A stretch of 64,000 bases of DNA from Agapanthus africanus (lineage: Eukaryota > Streptophyta > Magnoliopsida > Asparagales > Amaryllidaceae): the NCBI GenBank assembly GCA_030015575.1, contig JASDDO010000018.1, positions 380,179,908 through 380,243,907 on the forward strand, written 5' to 3'. A program made the translations under genes and the position numbers. Shown here piece after piece: positions 1-11,978 of the stretch (its first letter is position 1; each line of letters opens with the position of its first letter). The notes under the pieces are model-generated. The model saw only the letters and a list, made by a program, of their open reading frames with translations. It did no database searches and was not told where the DNA came from.

Positions 1-780
1 TCGGGGCGGAGCAATTGCACCCTATTCGATATGGTGCGCTCTATGATGAGTACTACTGAGTTACCTGTTTCCTTTTTGGGGGTTATGCACTTGAGAAGCT
101 GCATACCTATTGAATTAGGTTCGAATCAGATCACAGCCTACCACTCCATATGAGATATGGTATGAGAAGAGCCCATATCTTAAGCTAGTTAAGATTTGGG
201 GTTGACCGGCCTATGTCTAAAAGCAAAATCCGGACAAGCTCGAGGCGAGGTCTGTAATGTAGAACTGGAAAGGTTCCAGCTATACAAACTACAGCAGATG
301 ATTTGATAGAACCAAAGGACTCAATTGTTTCCAACGAACCTCAGCCTCTCCGCCGATCTAGAAGGGTTCCTCACCCACCTGAGAGTTACTACGGTTTCTC
401 AATGAAAGTGGGAGCGAGGAATGCATCATGAGATGATGACCCAACTAGTTTCGAGCTGGCCATCAGGAGTGGGACTCTGTAAGAATGGCTGGATGCTTAG
501 CGATCTGAGATGGAATCCATGTACACCAACAAAGTATGGACTTTGGTTGCTATATCTGAAGGGTTAAATCCCCATCAGGAGCAAGTATATCTTGAGAAGA
601 TTACTTGGTGTAGATGGAAAAGTTGAGACTTTAAAAGCTAGACTTGTTAAAAGTTTTCGTCATCGACCAGGCGTGTATAATGATGAAACCTTTTCCAGAG
701 GCTATGCTTAAGTTCATCCGGATCCTACTTGCCATGGCTACATACCATGACTACAATATCTGGCGGTTGGGTGTCATGAC
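1..780 (+). pseudogene. H gag-pol remnant, part 1: end of integrase to start of reverse transcriptase
   Basis: Translation across several frames matches the intact polyprotein of element C from about residue 603 to 905. Recognisable pieces are the post-catalytic integrase segment (VRSMMSTTELPVSF near the start), the linker before RT (RRSRRVPHPPESYYGF around 350-405), the RT entry segment EMESMYTNKVWTL (around 510-545) and the start of the palm (HDYNIWRLGV, around 745-775). Stops and small indels break every frame, so it cannot make protein. The remnant is cut at 780 by solo LTR S, within the RT segment that reads DVKTAFLNG in C, and resumes at 2971. Orientation and order are those of Ty1/copia, with integrase before RT. 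Confidence 0.85.
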
Positions 781-2965
781 TGTTAGTTATATGTATGCCC
801 TAGAGGCCATTACTGTACATTGAATGTATATTGTAGTGGATGCTGGGACATATAGAGGGAGGACTTTTTTGCTCGACATGATAGTACGCTATCTGGTTGC
901 TCTTTATCTTAACATGTATACTTTCTGTCTCTCTGTTACATGTTGATAAAGCCCTTAGGATGAGTACTCGACTTCCAGGACTATGATGTAGATCATACTA
1001 GTGGGGCCTGGGTAGTCCATGAGTACATCCTTCAATGTTCCTAGTCGTGGAAATATCGAGACGGGGCATCGATATTCCAGAGTAGACTAGCGCATGTCTT
1101 CTCGACCCATGTGATGGGCGATGGATGATCCCATATCCATTGGTGTTTGACATCAGAGATGGTATGTGGGTGCTCAGTGGAGACTGGGTACAATGAACGG
1201 ACTCGCCGAGAAATTCCAGATGGTATTATACCTCACGTCAGATGGCAGTTCTCTGGTGACACTGGTACAGCTTAGTCTGTTGACCCGAGATCGTCATAGA
1301 GTCTTGTGTGTCTCCTACTGTGCTTTGATTTCCACCCTACCACGGCTCTACTGAGTCATGCAAACAGATGGTTTTTGGGTACAGTCCCGATTCACATGGA
1401 GGCAATGAGCGATAGGAGGGGATTCGTCTTTCCCGGTATTGGGGGTTGATGTTGCGCTATGCACGACTGGCCATAACTGGAAATCCCTGGCCAGGGTTGC
1501 TGTGATATACTGGTAAGAGTTATCAGTAGTTTCACGATTGTTATGGACCTTATGTCGGCATGACTTATCAAGCTATTGGGGTCTGACGTTTACCACCCCT
1601 AGGCGAGATATGCGACATATCAGACGAACAGACCGGACTGTAGGGTAAGTGTTACTGGTTGGATTCACAGGAGTGTGAGCGGGCTTGCTCGTCGATCTTC
1701 TGATCGCTCAATACCCGGGTGGCCGTTACGTTTAGCAGACCGCTTGCGGCTTGTGGGTGTTTGATATGATCATCATCTGCTGCCGGCGTATTGATGAGTC
1801 TTTAGAGTCCTACACAGAGGTTTCCTGGCTCAAGCGAAACGAAATAGGAGCGCATATGAGATATGTGCGGGACCGAGAATAATGCGTGTATGTGATACCG
1901 TATTCTATTCTCGCGATGAATGTATCGATAGGTTGTATGCGATATAACCTAGTTATCGAATCATGGATTGATTCGATAAGCCGATAGATTGGATATTAGT
2001 CTGTTATATGCGATATGACCGGATCGTTAAATCAAGTGTTGATTTAATGATTTAATGTATAATTATATATTTGATATATTACTTTGCATTAACTAGTATT
2101 GGTTCACTTAAGATGGATTTTCTCACTTGAAGTGCACATTGTATATGTGATATATTTTTGTACACTTGTTTGTATCATGTTTGATGATACATGCAACCTT
2201 GGGTATGTATGATTAAACCATGGTTATGTTAATGGTTAGGGTTTTGATTTACTTATCTATTTATTTTTCATTTATTTTGGAAAGAAATGAAATGGTTGCT
2301 TCTTTTGTCTTTTGTTGAAACTTCATGAAGCTTTGACCATTTTGTTTCTTCGCCTTAACCTAACCATTAAACCTAACCCTAGTTTATTCTCTCCACTTAA
2401 CCATGGTTGCTATATGATAAGAATGAATGGGATTTTCTTTTTAACTTAATCCTTTTTATTCTTTCATCTTGATCATCTTCATCAAGCTTCAAAAAGCTTG
2501 CTAGCTTCAATGGTGAAATGAGAAAAAGAGTGAGAAATCCAATTCTAAAGTGAACCCACTTCCTATTTCTTCATTCTCTACCACTTGCCAAGTAGTATAG
2601 GGTGTTTTCTTCACAAGTTTCATGACTTGGTGAAGTTGGAGCTTGATCTTGAGTTGCCTCGACGTAGATCATCTTCGGCATCGAAGTCAACGACCTAGTC
2701 CGATCATTTCTCCGACGAAACCTTCGCCAGAGTCCGGATTCCGATAGGTACAGCGGAGGGACGTCATCACGGAGCCTAGGAAGTGGAGGACCGGATCTAC
2801 AAAGGTTGTAGTCACTTTCCTTCAGCAATAAAGTTGTTTACTCGCTTGCATCGCCTTATCATCTAGTTAACGATCCGTATTAGGGTTTGTAGGCACATGA
2901 AAAAAATTGAATTGGGCATGTTTGATCTGTTGTGAGACCTCATTAGTGTGCCTAGGAACCCTACA
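781..2965 (+). mobile_element. Solo LTR S (copia, same family as H) with perfect TSD
   Basis: A complete 2185-bp LTR begins TGTTAGTTATATG and ends GGAACCCTACA. It is flanked by identical 5-bp duplications ATGAC at 776-780 and 2966-2970. No internal region or second LTR is present, so the element was reduced to a solo LTR, normally by recombination between its two LTRs. Its sequence runs collinear with the pieces of the H 3' LTR, so a relative of H jumped into the H pol gene. The pyrimidine-rich stretch near 2570 and the AT-rich stretch around 2040-2110 also occur in the H LTR. Short ORFs inside it are not conserved as proteins. Confidence 0.93.
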
Positions 2966-2970
2966 ATGAC

Positions 2971-3875
2971 TACTCTTCTAAATGATATTTTAGAAGAGAG
3001 AGTCTATAAGTACACAGTCAGAGGGCTTCGTAGACAGTGGGAGCAGCGGAAACGTGTACAAGATGCTTTATAGGATAAAGCAGGCATCGCGGAGTTGGAA
3101 CATCTGTTTTGATATAGTAGTCAAATAGTTTGACTTCATCAAAATGGTAGATGAACCTTGTATATACAAAAAGGGTAGTAGGGAGTATGGTGGTGATCCT
3201 CGTAGAGTACGTGGATGACATACTCTTGATAGGGAAGGAGTTTCCTATGCTAACGCTCGATCAATCTCCGCTTATCACAAGGATTCTCCATACAGGATCA
3301 AAGTGATACCTCCTAAATCCTGAGTTTTGATCTATGAGATAGAAGTAATTGGATGTTAGGATTCTCACTAGTTGTAGTGAGATGGTATCAATCGATCCTG
3401 GGGAGAATCACTGGAAAGGTTCCAGAGTGATAAGGACGACTGAATGTCGGTCACAGGCTTTGTCTTTACCCTCTGTTGAGGGACGGTATGTTGGAAGAGT
3501 TCCAAGCCAGATACCGTGACATACTAGACGATAGAGGCTGGATACATCGCTACCAAAGATGCTACCAAAGAGGAAGTCTGGGTGTATATTAGTTCATGAG
3601 ATGAACTTTGTTCCCTCCATTGTGTGACAATGGAGATATGGCTTATGCCGAGGAACGCCCGTCCTATTAGTGATCCAGACATATTCTAAGGCAAGTGTCA
3701 CCTGATCATGGAGATGGTTGATCTCCAGGGGATTGAGGTTAGGAGAGTAGACTCAGAGGACAACACGGCGGATCCACTCACGAAGGCCTTTTCCCAGAGA
3801 GAGACTTTTATGTGATGGTTGAGTATGAGATACTACAACCACTGCTATCAGATGGCCCTAGTGCAAGTGGGAGAT
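2971..3875 (+). pseudogene. H gag-pol remnant, part 2: reverse transcriptase and RNase H
   Basis: The copia reading frame resumes after solo LTR S. The first codons (TLLNDILEERVY) continue the RT segment interrupted at 780. The RT catalytic box is still legible as YVDDILLIG at about 3208-3234, preceded by a DEPCIY segment near 3152. RNase H and C-terminal pieces follow in broken frames, ending with a segment like IEVRRVDSEDNTADPLTKA (about 3735-3790). There are many frameshifts and stops. It ends directly at the polypurine tract and 3' LTR, the normal order for a copia element. Non-functional. Confidence 0.85.
3861..3875 (+). promoter_or_regulatory. H polypurine tract
   Basis: The stretch GTGCAAGTGGGAGAT lies immediately before the TGTTAG start of the 3' LTR. 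The same motif, on the minus strand, precedes the 3' LTRs of A, B and C. In LTR retrotransposons this tract primes plus-strand DNA synthesis. Confidence 0.8.
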
Positions 3876-4146
3876 TGTTAGTTATATGTATGCCCTAGAG
3901 GCCATTACTATACATAGGATGTATATTGTAGTGGATGCTTGGACATATATAGGGATGACTTTCTTGCTCGATATGATAGTATGCTATCTGGTTACTCTTT
4001 ACTTTAACGTGTACACTGATTGTCTCTCTGTTACATGTTGGTAAAGCCCTTAGGATGTGTACTTGACTACCTGGACTATGATGCGGATCATACTAGTGGG
4101 GACATGGTAGTCCATAAGTACATCCTTCAAAGTCCCTAGTCGTGGG
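3876..4146 (+). repeat. H 3' LTR, segment 1 of 3
   Basis: The H LTR starts TGTTAGTTATATG directly after the polypurine tract. It is cut at GTGGG (4142-4146), the target site duplicated by element A; the LTR resumes after 14080. The segment aligns with the first 270 bp of solo LTR S. Confidence 0.92.
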
Positions 4147-6245
4147 TGTAAGTGCACGGCGGCGCCCCGGCCGTCGATCCGACGCCGGAAACGCGGAAAC
4201 GAAAAACTTTGCGAAACTTGCAAACCGGCACCACCGCGCACTATTAACCCGGATCGGGCCATTAACCTAGCTACTAGCAAACTAAAAGATGGGTAAAGAG
4301 TTATACCAAGCGATCCGTGTCCTTCGGTCTTCGTCTTCACTCCGATCTCCCGCGGAATCTCCGTCCGTCACCTCCTCGTCGGAAAGGGCACCACGTAGCC
4401 AAATTCTTTTACGGGCTCCCACCTCTGGACCGAGGCAACTCGGGCGCGAAGTTGGCTAGCCGATGCGTCCAAGATTTGCTGTAGAAGTAGTGTAGTAGGC
4501 TATGTCTCTTTTGGGGTTTATGTTGCCATGGATGTGGAGGAATGAAGATGAGGAAAAATGGTGCTTTCATTTGTCCTAGCATGAAATGAGATGAAGAAGA
4601 ATGCCACCACTCAAAAATGAATCTCTCTCCCCCCACTACCAAGAATGGCCGGCCTCTTTTTGTGGTGGGTGGGAAAAAGCATGGAAAAAAAACAAGAGGA
4701 GAAAAATGCAAGATAAAGATAAGGAAAAATGGTCACTTCAAAGTCTATCATTTCTCATCTCATTCTAATCTCATAAATGCATAGGATTGATTCAAAAGGA
4801 ATCTCATCATGATGAAGCCACAATCACAATAAACCCCCTCCACAAATATTATTTGCACACTTGCAAATAACCCCCTTCATCGAAAATTCCGGCCGTGAAG
4901 GAACAAAAGAAAACCGGCCGGAACGGAATGCAAACTGGCAACTTCAGAAAACTGATCCCGTAATAAATTACAGGAAAAACCCCACGACTGCATATACATG
5001 CCCGCATTTGTATTCCCACTGAATACAAATACAAAGAGACAAAAACTACACTGTATAATACTAGGATCCGGCTTAAGCCAAAGCCGGCTAGTAAAATCCG
5101 TCCGATCACGATCCGTGCAATACCGTACGTATCTGATCGAACACTGCCATATCTCCATACGGCCTCTACAGCGTTTCGCCCTAAACTTGAGAAACTGGTC
5201 TGTGGGGGACTCTGAAGACTCGTCAATACTTTGGCTGTGGATTTAACCACTAGCACGTCAGAGGTATTAGCCAATACGTGACGGGCTACCAGGTATTGAC
5301 CAAAAGGGACGTCGATGAGCGAGCTCATCCTGACACCCTACTGAGCCTGTCAGTGACAATATCCGTACAGTCCAGTCCGTTTGTCTATGAGTATCGCATG
5401 GTGGGCCTAGGGGGTTGGTAAAAGTCAGACGCCCAATAGCGGTACAAGTCGTGTCGGAGTGTAGCCCAGAACACCCTGAGATACTACTGGAATACCTACC
5501 AGTAAATCTCCTGCCTCGGCCGAGGGCTTTGTGTAATGGCTCTCCTAGACACAGCGCGACCTCACCCTCAATACCGGGAGAGACGAACCCCTGCAGATCC
5601 GCTCACTGCCTCCATGTGGCTCGGGACTGTACCCAACTAAAACTTGTTTGCACGTCTCCTTTGAGCGTGGTAGGGTAGTAATCAAAGCACAGTGGGAACT
5701 CACACGAGACAAATGACGATCTCAGGTCGATGAACTAACCTGTACACATGTCACCTGGGAACTGCTATCTGACGTCTGGTATAATCCCAACTAGCAGGTT
5801 CCCGGCGAGTCCTGTCCAGTGTACTCATAACCCAATGAGCACCTGTATACATCTTAGGTGAACCAACTGACACCAGTGGCTTGTGAGACCGGTCACCGCC
5901 CCTCGTCGGGGTCTCGACTGTATATACTAGTCTACTCTGGAGAATCGATGCCCTGTCTCGAAACTCCCACGACTAGGGACCATTTAAGGATGTGCTTATA
6001 GACTCCAGCTCCCACGTATATGATCGCCCTCATACTACTGGTAGTCAAGCAAGAATCCTAGGGGCTCTATCAACGTGCAATAGTGACCTGTAAGGTCACC
6101 TAAAGCAGTACACGATGATAAAGATAAACCATATAGCATACTATCATCTCGAGTAAGACTGTCCTACCGGCATAGGTCCTCCCTCAATCATTGCAATCAC
6201 GTGCCTGTGATCCAATAATTGACTCTGAGGGCACTATATCCAACA
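4147..6245 (-). repeat. Element A 3' LTR
   Basis: 2099 bp. On the plus strand it runs from TGTAAGTGCACGG to CTATATCCAACA. It is followed at 6246 by the complement of the polypurine tract. It contains a 7-bp inverted repeat CCGGCTT/AAGCCGG near 5070-5090 and a version of the LTR hairpin around 5651-5670 with one bulged base. ORFs predicted in it (4050-5678) occur on both strands and are not protein-like. Confidence 0.92.
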
Positions 6246-6259
6246 ATCTCCCACTTGCA
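6246..6259 (-). promoter_or_regulatory. Element A polypurine tract
   Basis: On the minus strand TGCAAGTGGGAGAT abuts the 3' LTR. The tract is identical in B and C, so it has been kept while the coding region decayed. Confidence 0.8.
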
Positions 6260-9200
6260 CTCAAGGCTAATTATTGCGATGTCGCATACTCACAGCCCGT
6301 GTGATACCGAACACCCAACTCCTCTACTAATCAGTCTCACAAAGCTCGTTTGCGAAACTATTGCGTTCGAGGAATAGCCTCAGTGAGTGGATCCGCTGTG
6401 ATGTTTCTTTCTATGTCTCTCTATATCTCAAATTCGTGGAGAAAGCCATCTCCCGAAATGAGCAATACCTGTCTTAGAATGTCTGGATGTCTGATGGGAC
6501 CTAGTTCATAAATGAACTCCAAATCCAAACTTCTTAGACTGTATCGTCAACTGAACTTAATCAGTATCCTGCGCCATGCCTCCCTCAGTATCCGCCTGGA
6601 CCACCTGTCCAAAATACTGCCCCTCGTCAGAGGGAAAACTATAACTCTGACAGCCACTCTGCCATCCAGGTCACCTTGGAAGCCTGGAATGATAACCGTC
6701 TCCAAAAGGAGTCTGTCGTTATCATATCCCAAGAACATGCACTTATGTTCTAAAACTGCTTCCGACTGTTTCTCCAGGATTGGATCAATATCAACTTATT
6801 GCATCTACTGCAAGAACAACATCTGGTGTGGTACTTGACATCTCGTGATTGACTCAATTGCCTAAGCAAGTGATCTGCCAATCATGCACATTCCTCTCTA
6901 CTTTAGTTTATAAGACACCTTTAGAGAGGGTGACTCCATTACCTGCAGGTACACTACCGTGCCAGGAGTCGTCCATTCTAAATACTTATAGAATGCTGCC
7001 AAAGTACCCATATTGGGAAACCACCCAAATCTAGATCTAAAACCATAGATCCAGTAACCAGAATGTCTGATATAATATCCATGTCCTATATGGAGAAACC
7101 ACTGTGTGACGACCAAAGAATAACCGATCGTAGTATAGGAATTTCACTTCCTACTCTGTGTATGTCATCCAAATACCAGGACATCATACCCTACTACCTT
7201 CTTAACAGATCCATCCCCTATTCTGATGAAGTCAAACCTATGACTGTCGCATCAGAAATAGATGATCTATCTCCGCTATATCTGCTTTAGTCTATAAATA
7301 GACATAAGCCACCTGTCCACCAATGCTTCCGCTGCTCCCACTGATCATGACAACCCTCTGGTAGAGTCATATACACGTGCACTTCTAAAGCCAGTTTAGA
7401 ACGACGCTATACTCATCCTCCTGCCGGGTCTCACAGTCTGGAACAACAGCTATGACAAGTCTGGGTAAACAAGAACCTCCCCGCTACCGTCCTTGAGGCT
7501 ACCGGAGTACCTCTCGGGTGCCTGAGGTTACCCACCGTATCTGCGGAGTGGCCAATGGAATGTCAAACCAGATTGAATCTTTAGGTTCCTATCAAATTTT
7601 CAGTAATCGTTTGCGGTTCTGGAATCGCTTCCAGTTCTACCATACTCCCACTACTGTTTTCTGAAAAAAAATCCATTTCTTTTAAAATTGTGGCGAGTCA
7701 AGAACAATATCACTATTGATCTCCCAGATGGTAGAAAGTCAACCCTCGTCATAGCCTGGGTCAACCCACAAACAGCCATTACAGAAACGTGCCTTGAGTT
7801 ATCCAGAGTCTGGTTTTAAGCATAAGCCGGACAACTCCCCGTACCTTAACAATGTCAAGATATGAACTGTTCTATATCCAATATAGAAACAGAGGCACTG
7901 ATTTAATTGAACCAGATTCAAATCATGCAGCTGTCTCCAGTGCATGTCAACTAAATGGAAAGAGGCCGATCAGCGTTACTCAACTCAGGAGTACTTCCAA
8001 TTATGAGTAACCCGAAAGAGAAGCAAGTTCTCTTAATCATTACTTATCAACTGAATACCATACACATGTATCTACATCTTCGATTACCTTGAAGAATCCC
8101 GATACTTGCAACACCTGGTTCTCTACTTTATTCATATACCTATAACTTCTCAAAACTTGGACCTTGTGTTTCTACGAAACACCTGTCTAAAAACTAGAGA
8201 AGTCATAAGTAAACCGAATATAGTACGAGGACCATCCCCTCTGTCCTAATGGACACTGGAAAACATACAATACTCTGTATAAGTCCCCTGAGTCTAATAA
8301 CTCATTCACTGTGTGTCGTAGGTTAAAAACTGTACTTATGGTTAAGAAGAATTACACCGCTGTTCAATGCTCCTTACCTAACCATCCACTGATATAGGTA
8401 AATGTCATAGACATAATTTCAAAAAGGTATATCTCACTCTATAAAAATAGACTTACAGATATATCAATTTGAAATTGGTGCATAACAACGGATATTCAAA
8501 ACCAAATATTTGCCGTCCGGCAAACAACCTAGGTGACTTCCTCAATTATCACCAATTACAACGAATCCCGATATAATGAGGATAATCACCTAATTCCCAA
8601 TAACTTACTCCTACTCATCATCTGTAAAATCATACAGATGTGAGAATCATACCTGGTAAATACATACCCTGGAGCAAGTGTCTAATTAGGAAATCGGTTT
8701 TCTTTTAACAGTACACAGTGAAACTGAAACATTGAGATGTTTCGATGGGGTATCCGGGTATTCCTAGTAATGCCTCTTCCATTATCCTGATTCACATCTG
8801 TAACCGTATATTTCTTTGCCATCTCTCCCAATCCCTTTATATGTCTTTAGTCATTACCTTCTGTACACCCTTTTAGGCCAAATGGTATTCTTCCTTCCCT
8901 ACCGTTCGGCACCAGCCTATGGTTTGTAAGAAGACTATCCAATAAGAATAATGGGTGTACTGTCCTAATCCTAGGAGCACTCGCAATGTGAGAGAAGGTG
9001 AAGATAAAAGACAACTGAATAAACCTTATTCCTATTTCTCCTGAACCAGAATCCATCCCCAAACCGGAACAAGTTCCTTTCGAGTTCGTATATAACCATA
9101 CGATGGAGTATCCAATAAACTGTGGATCTTCGTAGTGATACGGAGTGTCCTGGAGAAATACAAAGGTGAAGTGGGAGTGGTAACGAAATACTTGGTTTGG

Positions 9201-9665
9201 TCGTGAATATCAGTCGCAATTTACTTTGCCCTCCTTCTAATCCCTTTCTTTGTTTTAACTTAACACCTTCTGTAAACCGTTTAGGCTAATTGGTTTTCTT
9301 CATTCCCTACCGGTCGGCACCTGCCTATGGTTTGGAAGAAGACTATCCAATTTGCGTAATGGGTGTACTATCCCCTAATCTAAGGGGTACTCGTAACCTG
9401 AGAGAAGGTAAAAGGAAAAGACAACTGAATAGTCCTATTCGTTTTCTCCAGAACCAGAAACCATCCTCGAATAAATTCCTTCGAGTTCGTATATAACCAT
9501 ATGATAGTTTTTTCCAATGGAAGTGGACGTTCGTAGTAATACGGGGTGTCCTGGAGAAAAGGGTAAAAGTAGGAGTGGCAATGAGGTATGCAACTATGAC
9601 AATCCAAAAGCCAGTGTTAAGAAGGTTCGGTCAACTTGGTCACTGAGTCATAGTCTAGGGTCGGG
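6260..9665 (-). pseudogene. Element A decayed gag-pol
   Basis: Minus-strand sequence collinear with the gag-pol of element C but without any long open frame. Legible pieces include an RNase H region segment (GFQGDLDGRVAVRVIVFPLTRG, about 6610-6700) and the RT active-site box as YLDD, coded by the complement of 7164-7175, where C has YVDD. The same V-to-L change and the same altered neighbouring residues occur in B and D, so the decay is inherited within the family. The gag end carries a tandem duplication (about 8860-9600). The place corresponding to the C start codon, near 9660, no longer has an ATG in frame. It cannot encode Gag, protease, integrase or RT. Confidence 0.82.
8860..9600 (-). 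repeat. Tandem duplication (~350-400 bp units) in decayed gag of A
   Basis: Two similar units, about 8860-9200 and 9265-9600. Each has a TTCCCTACCG-TCGGCACC segment, an AAGAAGACTATCCAAT segment, an ATGGGTGTACT segment and a GTGTCCTGGAGAAA segment in the same order. Element C shows no such duplication in its gag. Element B carries the same duplication (about 19830-20545), so it predates the A/B split. Confidence 0.75.
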
Positions 9666-10986
9666 TCAATGGTCGCTGCCAAAGAGAGAGAGAAAAGAAA
9701 CACTCAGCGTGCACTCTAGCCTAGATCAGAATGGTTATCACTTTATCTAATCAGGAAACCTCCCACTGTAACGTCAAATTCTTCCCTAAACCTGAAAGAA
9801 GAATTAGTCGGGATCACCCGAGGAGTAAACCAACTCATCAGTGGGAATCGGGATCCAACTATCATCGCATGATAATGTGACGGAATCCGCTCACGTTATC
9901 ACACTCCAGAAGGTATGCGCATATCTGGCAAGTTTCAGTTTCTTTAGAAACTCCCGATGTGATTTTTGCCCCATGCTCTTATGACCTTGACTTTGGCCAA
10001 CAAATCATAAGTCACATGTCAAGTTCTACCTGTCATTCTCCAGGTTGATTTGAACCCACCCGCACAAGCCCTTGACTTTGGCCAACAAGGCTATACGACT
10101 GTCCCAAACCAACGCATCTATCTATGCTGCATATGAATAACCAACAGCTACCAAACACTGTGCCTTGACTTTGGCCAACAAACACAGCTTGAATACTATT
10201 GACTATCCATATGAAACGACGGAGGGCTACGAATGGTTTCTGGCGAAAAACCTTTAACGTAATGAACTTGATATCGTTGAAGGAACGGATAGCTTTTTAG
10301 AAAAATATAGTAACGAAAACCTTTGCTAAAGAGGTCACTCCTGGTGAAGGGATCTCGGCTCTTTCCCCGTAGGATGGGGTGCAGGATATTCCAACTGAAT
10401 ACCACGATGCAAAGAAAAAGTAATCGGCTATAGTGAAGTTATTACCCTGACGCAAACTTTTGTCCAAGGGGTCACTCCCGGTGAAGGGATCTCGGCCCTT
10501 GCCTCGTCGACTGAGGAGCAGGATATTCCAACTGAATACCACGATGCAAAACAAAAGTGAACGCCCTTGCAATAACAGCCTTTTAAAAATGTTCCAACAA
10601 CATCAGAATAGGTTTGTTTAGCTTGCATTGATCCGAATCAACGCAGTCCCATCAATTGATCACACCACAAAGAACGAAAATAATGATGTACGTATATGCC
10701 ATTCGCATTCGCCACTGGGTCCCGTCATCACCCGTTAGGTTAGTTAACTAACGACAGAGCGGGGACTGGACTAGCGCGGATGCAAAACATTTACAACATC
10801 TACTAGTATATATATAAATATATAATATCGCTTATGGCGTGATAAAATGCAACATCACAGAAATGTAACCAGCATCACAGAACAATACAGATATCTGGGA
10901 TCCCCGGGTTTCATAGAGCCGCTACTGAAATCCGACGTTCCCCTGGTCGTGTGGATAGCCTGTGCAATGAAATCCTAGACCCCTAC

Positions 10987-11088
10987 GGGCGCGGCAAGTT
11001 ACCCGCCAAGACCTGAAGTGAGGCAGCCCCCTTCAACAACGTGAATGGACCACCCAGCACTTCACGGAATCCGGTAACCTGGGCACCC
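10987..11088 (-). ncRNA. Leader nested-helix domain, A copy 1
   Basis: Outer stem: GGGCGC-gg-CAAGTTACC (10987-11003) pairs with GGTAACCTG-g-GCACCC (11073-11088), with two A-C oppositions on the plus strand, i.e. G-U in the minus-sense RNA. Inner stem: TGAAGTG (11014-11020) pairs with CACTTCA (11058-11064) perfectly. The topology matches the C domain at 36483-36585, with compensatory changes. This is a predicted element of the retrotransposon RNA, not an independent RNA gene. Confidence 0.65.
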
Positions 11089-11114
11089 CTCCTGGGTCAA
11101 CCTATACCCCCTAT

Positions 11115-11217
11115 GAGTGCGGCGAATAGCCCGCCAATTCTAGAGTGAAGCCCCCTCCGTCTCAATGCCATGAGATGCGGGCCCGTTGCCCTCTAGAACC
11201 CGGCTATCCGTGCACCC
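11115..11217 (-). ncRNA. Leader nested-helix domain, A copy 2
   Basis: Outer stem: GAGTGC-gg-CGAATAGCC (11115-11131) pairs with GGCTATCCG-t-GCACCC (11202-11217), two wobbles in the sense RNA. Inner stem: TTCTAGAG (11133-11146 region) pairs with CTCTAGAA (about 11190-11198), 8 bp perfect. Compared with copy 1 the outer stem differs at four paired positions, all compensated. A tandem duplicate of copy 1, absent from C. Confidence 0.62.
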
Positions 11218-11965
11218 CTCCGTGGGGTAATCCTAGTACAGAAAATAAAATACACATACAACGGGTACACCGACCTCGACCCAGTCGTGCCCCAAAAGAA
11301 TAATACAAACAGGCAGTGACGGCAATCCACATGTCGGACGCTCGCCCCGCAATATCAAATGTACATATAAAACAAAACTGTACTACCACTGCAACCAGGC
11401 TATCCCCCACGACCAATCCGCAACATCATAGCACAACACAGAACATCAACGTGAATGTCACGTTCGCAAATCCATCTAACCGGGCTATAGCAGTTAGACA
11501 GGATTTACCGATCAAGTGGCATTCACGGTCGCAGATATAATGTAAATACTATGAACTAACATGTTTAAAATATTCGATCGATCAAATTTACCGAAGTGGG
11601 CCCCAAACACTACTGTAGCACTCACAGAAAATCTGGGCCCAAACAGAATATCCCAAAACCCCTATTTCCAACCCAGAAGCCCTCTGTAGAATTTTGATGC
11701 ACTAAAAAGTAAATACTGCGGCGGAACCGCGGCCCAAGCATGGGTTTGGCCGCGGTTCCCCGGTCGTATAGTGTGTTCACGTGATCAAATTTCTACAGAG
11801 GTCTTAGAATTCTCTGCACATCATTCTGCAACAACCTGAAAAATTTTTGGAGCTAAAAAAATTTCGACAGAAAACCCGATGCACTAGAAAATACGGTTTT
11901 TGGGGTTTTATTGTTCGATCGAGTTCTAAACACGTTAGAGCAAGCTAGGCTAGGTTAATGGCGTG

Positions 11966-11977
11966 TCTTTGATACCA
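11966..11977 (-). promoter_or_regulatory. Element A primer binding site (tRNA-Met type, two changes)
   Basis: On the minus strand TGGTATCAAAGA lies next to the 5' LTR end. The plant initiator tRNA-Met site is TGGTATCAGAGC, so positions 9 and 12 differ. B and C have the exact site. Confidence 0.75.
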
Positions 11978-11978
11978 A

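Larger units (their letters stand above)
9666..11965 (-). other. Element A 5' leader with conserved hairpins
   Basis: The 2.3-kb untranslated region between primer site and decayed gag. Inverted repeats, from primer site toward gag: GC hairpin 11723-11759 (12-bp perfect stem); nested-helix domain in two copies (11115-11217 and 10987-11088); GTCCC/GGGAC and CGTTAG/CTAACG hairpin (10719-10766); a duplicated ~105-bp module (about 10317-10422 and 10452-10560); three hairpins with the same loop CTTGACTTTGGCCAACAA (9978-10011, 10067-10092, 10158-10187); AGTTTC/GAAACT (9931-9952). The same order occurs in B, and in C without the two duplications. The role is unknown; RNA packaging, dimerisation or translation control are candidates. 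Confidence 0.75.

Noticed and set aside
9978-10187. Three copies of an 18-bp repeat, considered as a CRISPR-like array
   Set aside because: Only three copies, unequal spacing, each within its own inverted repeat, and a plant retrotransposon setting.
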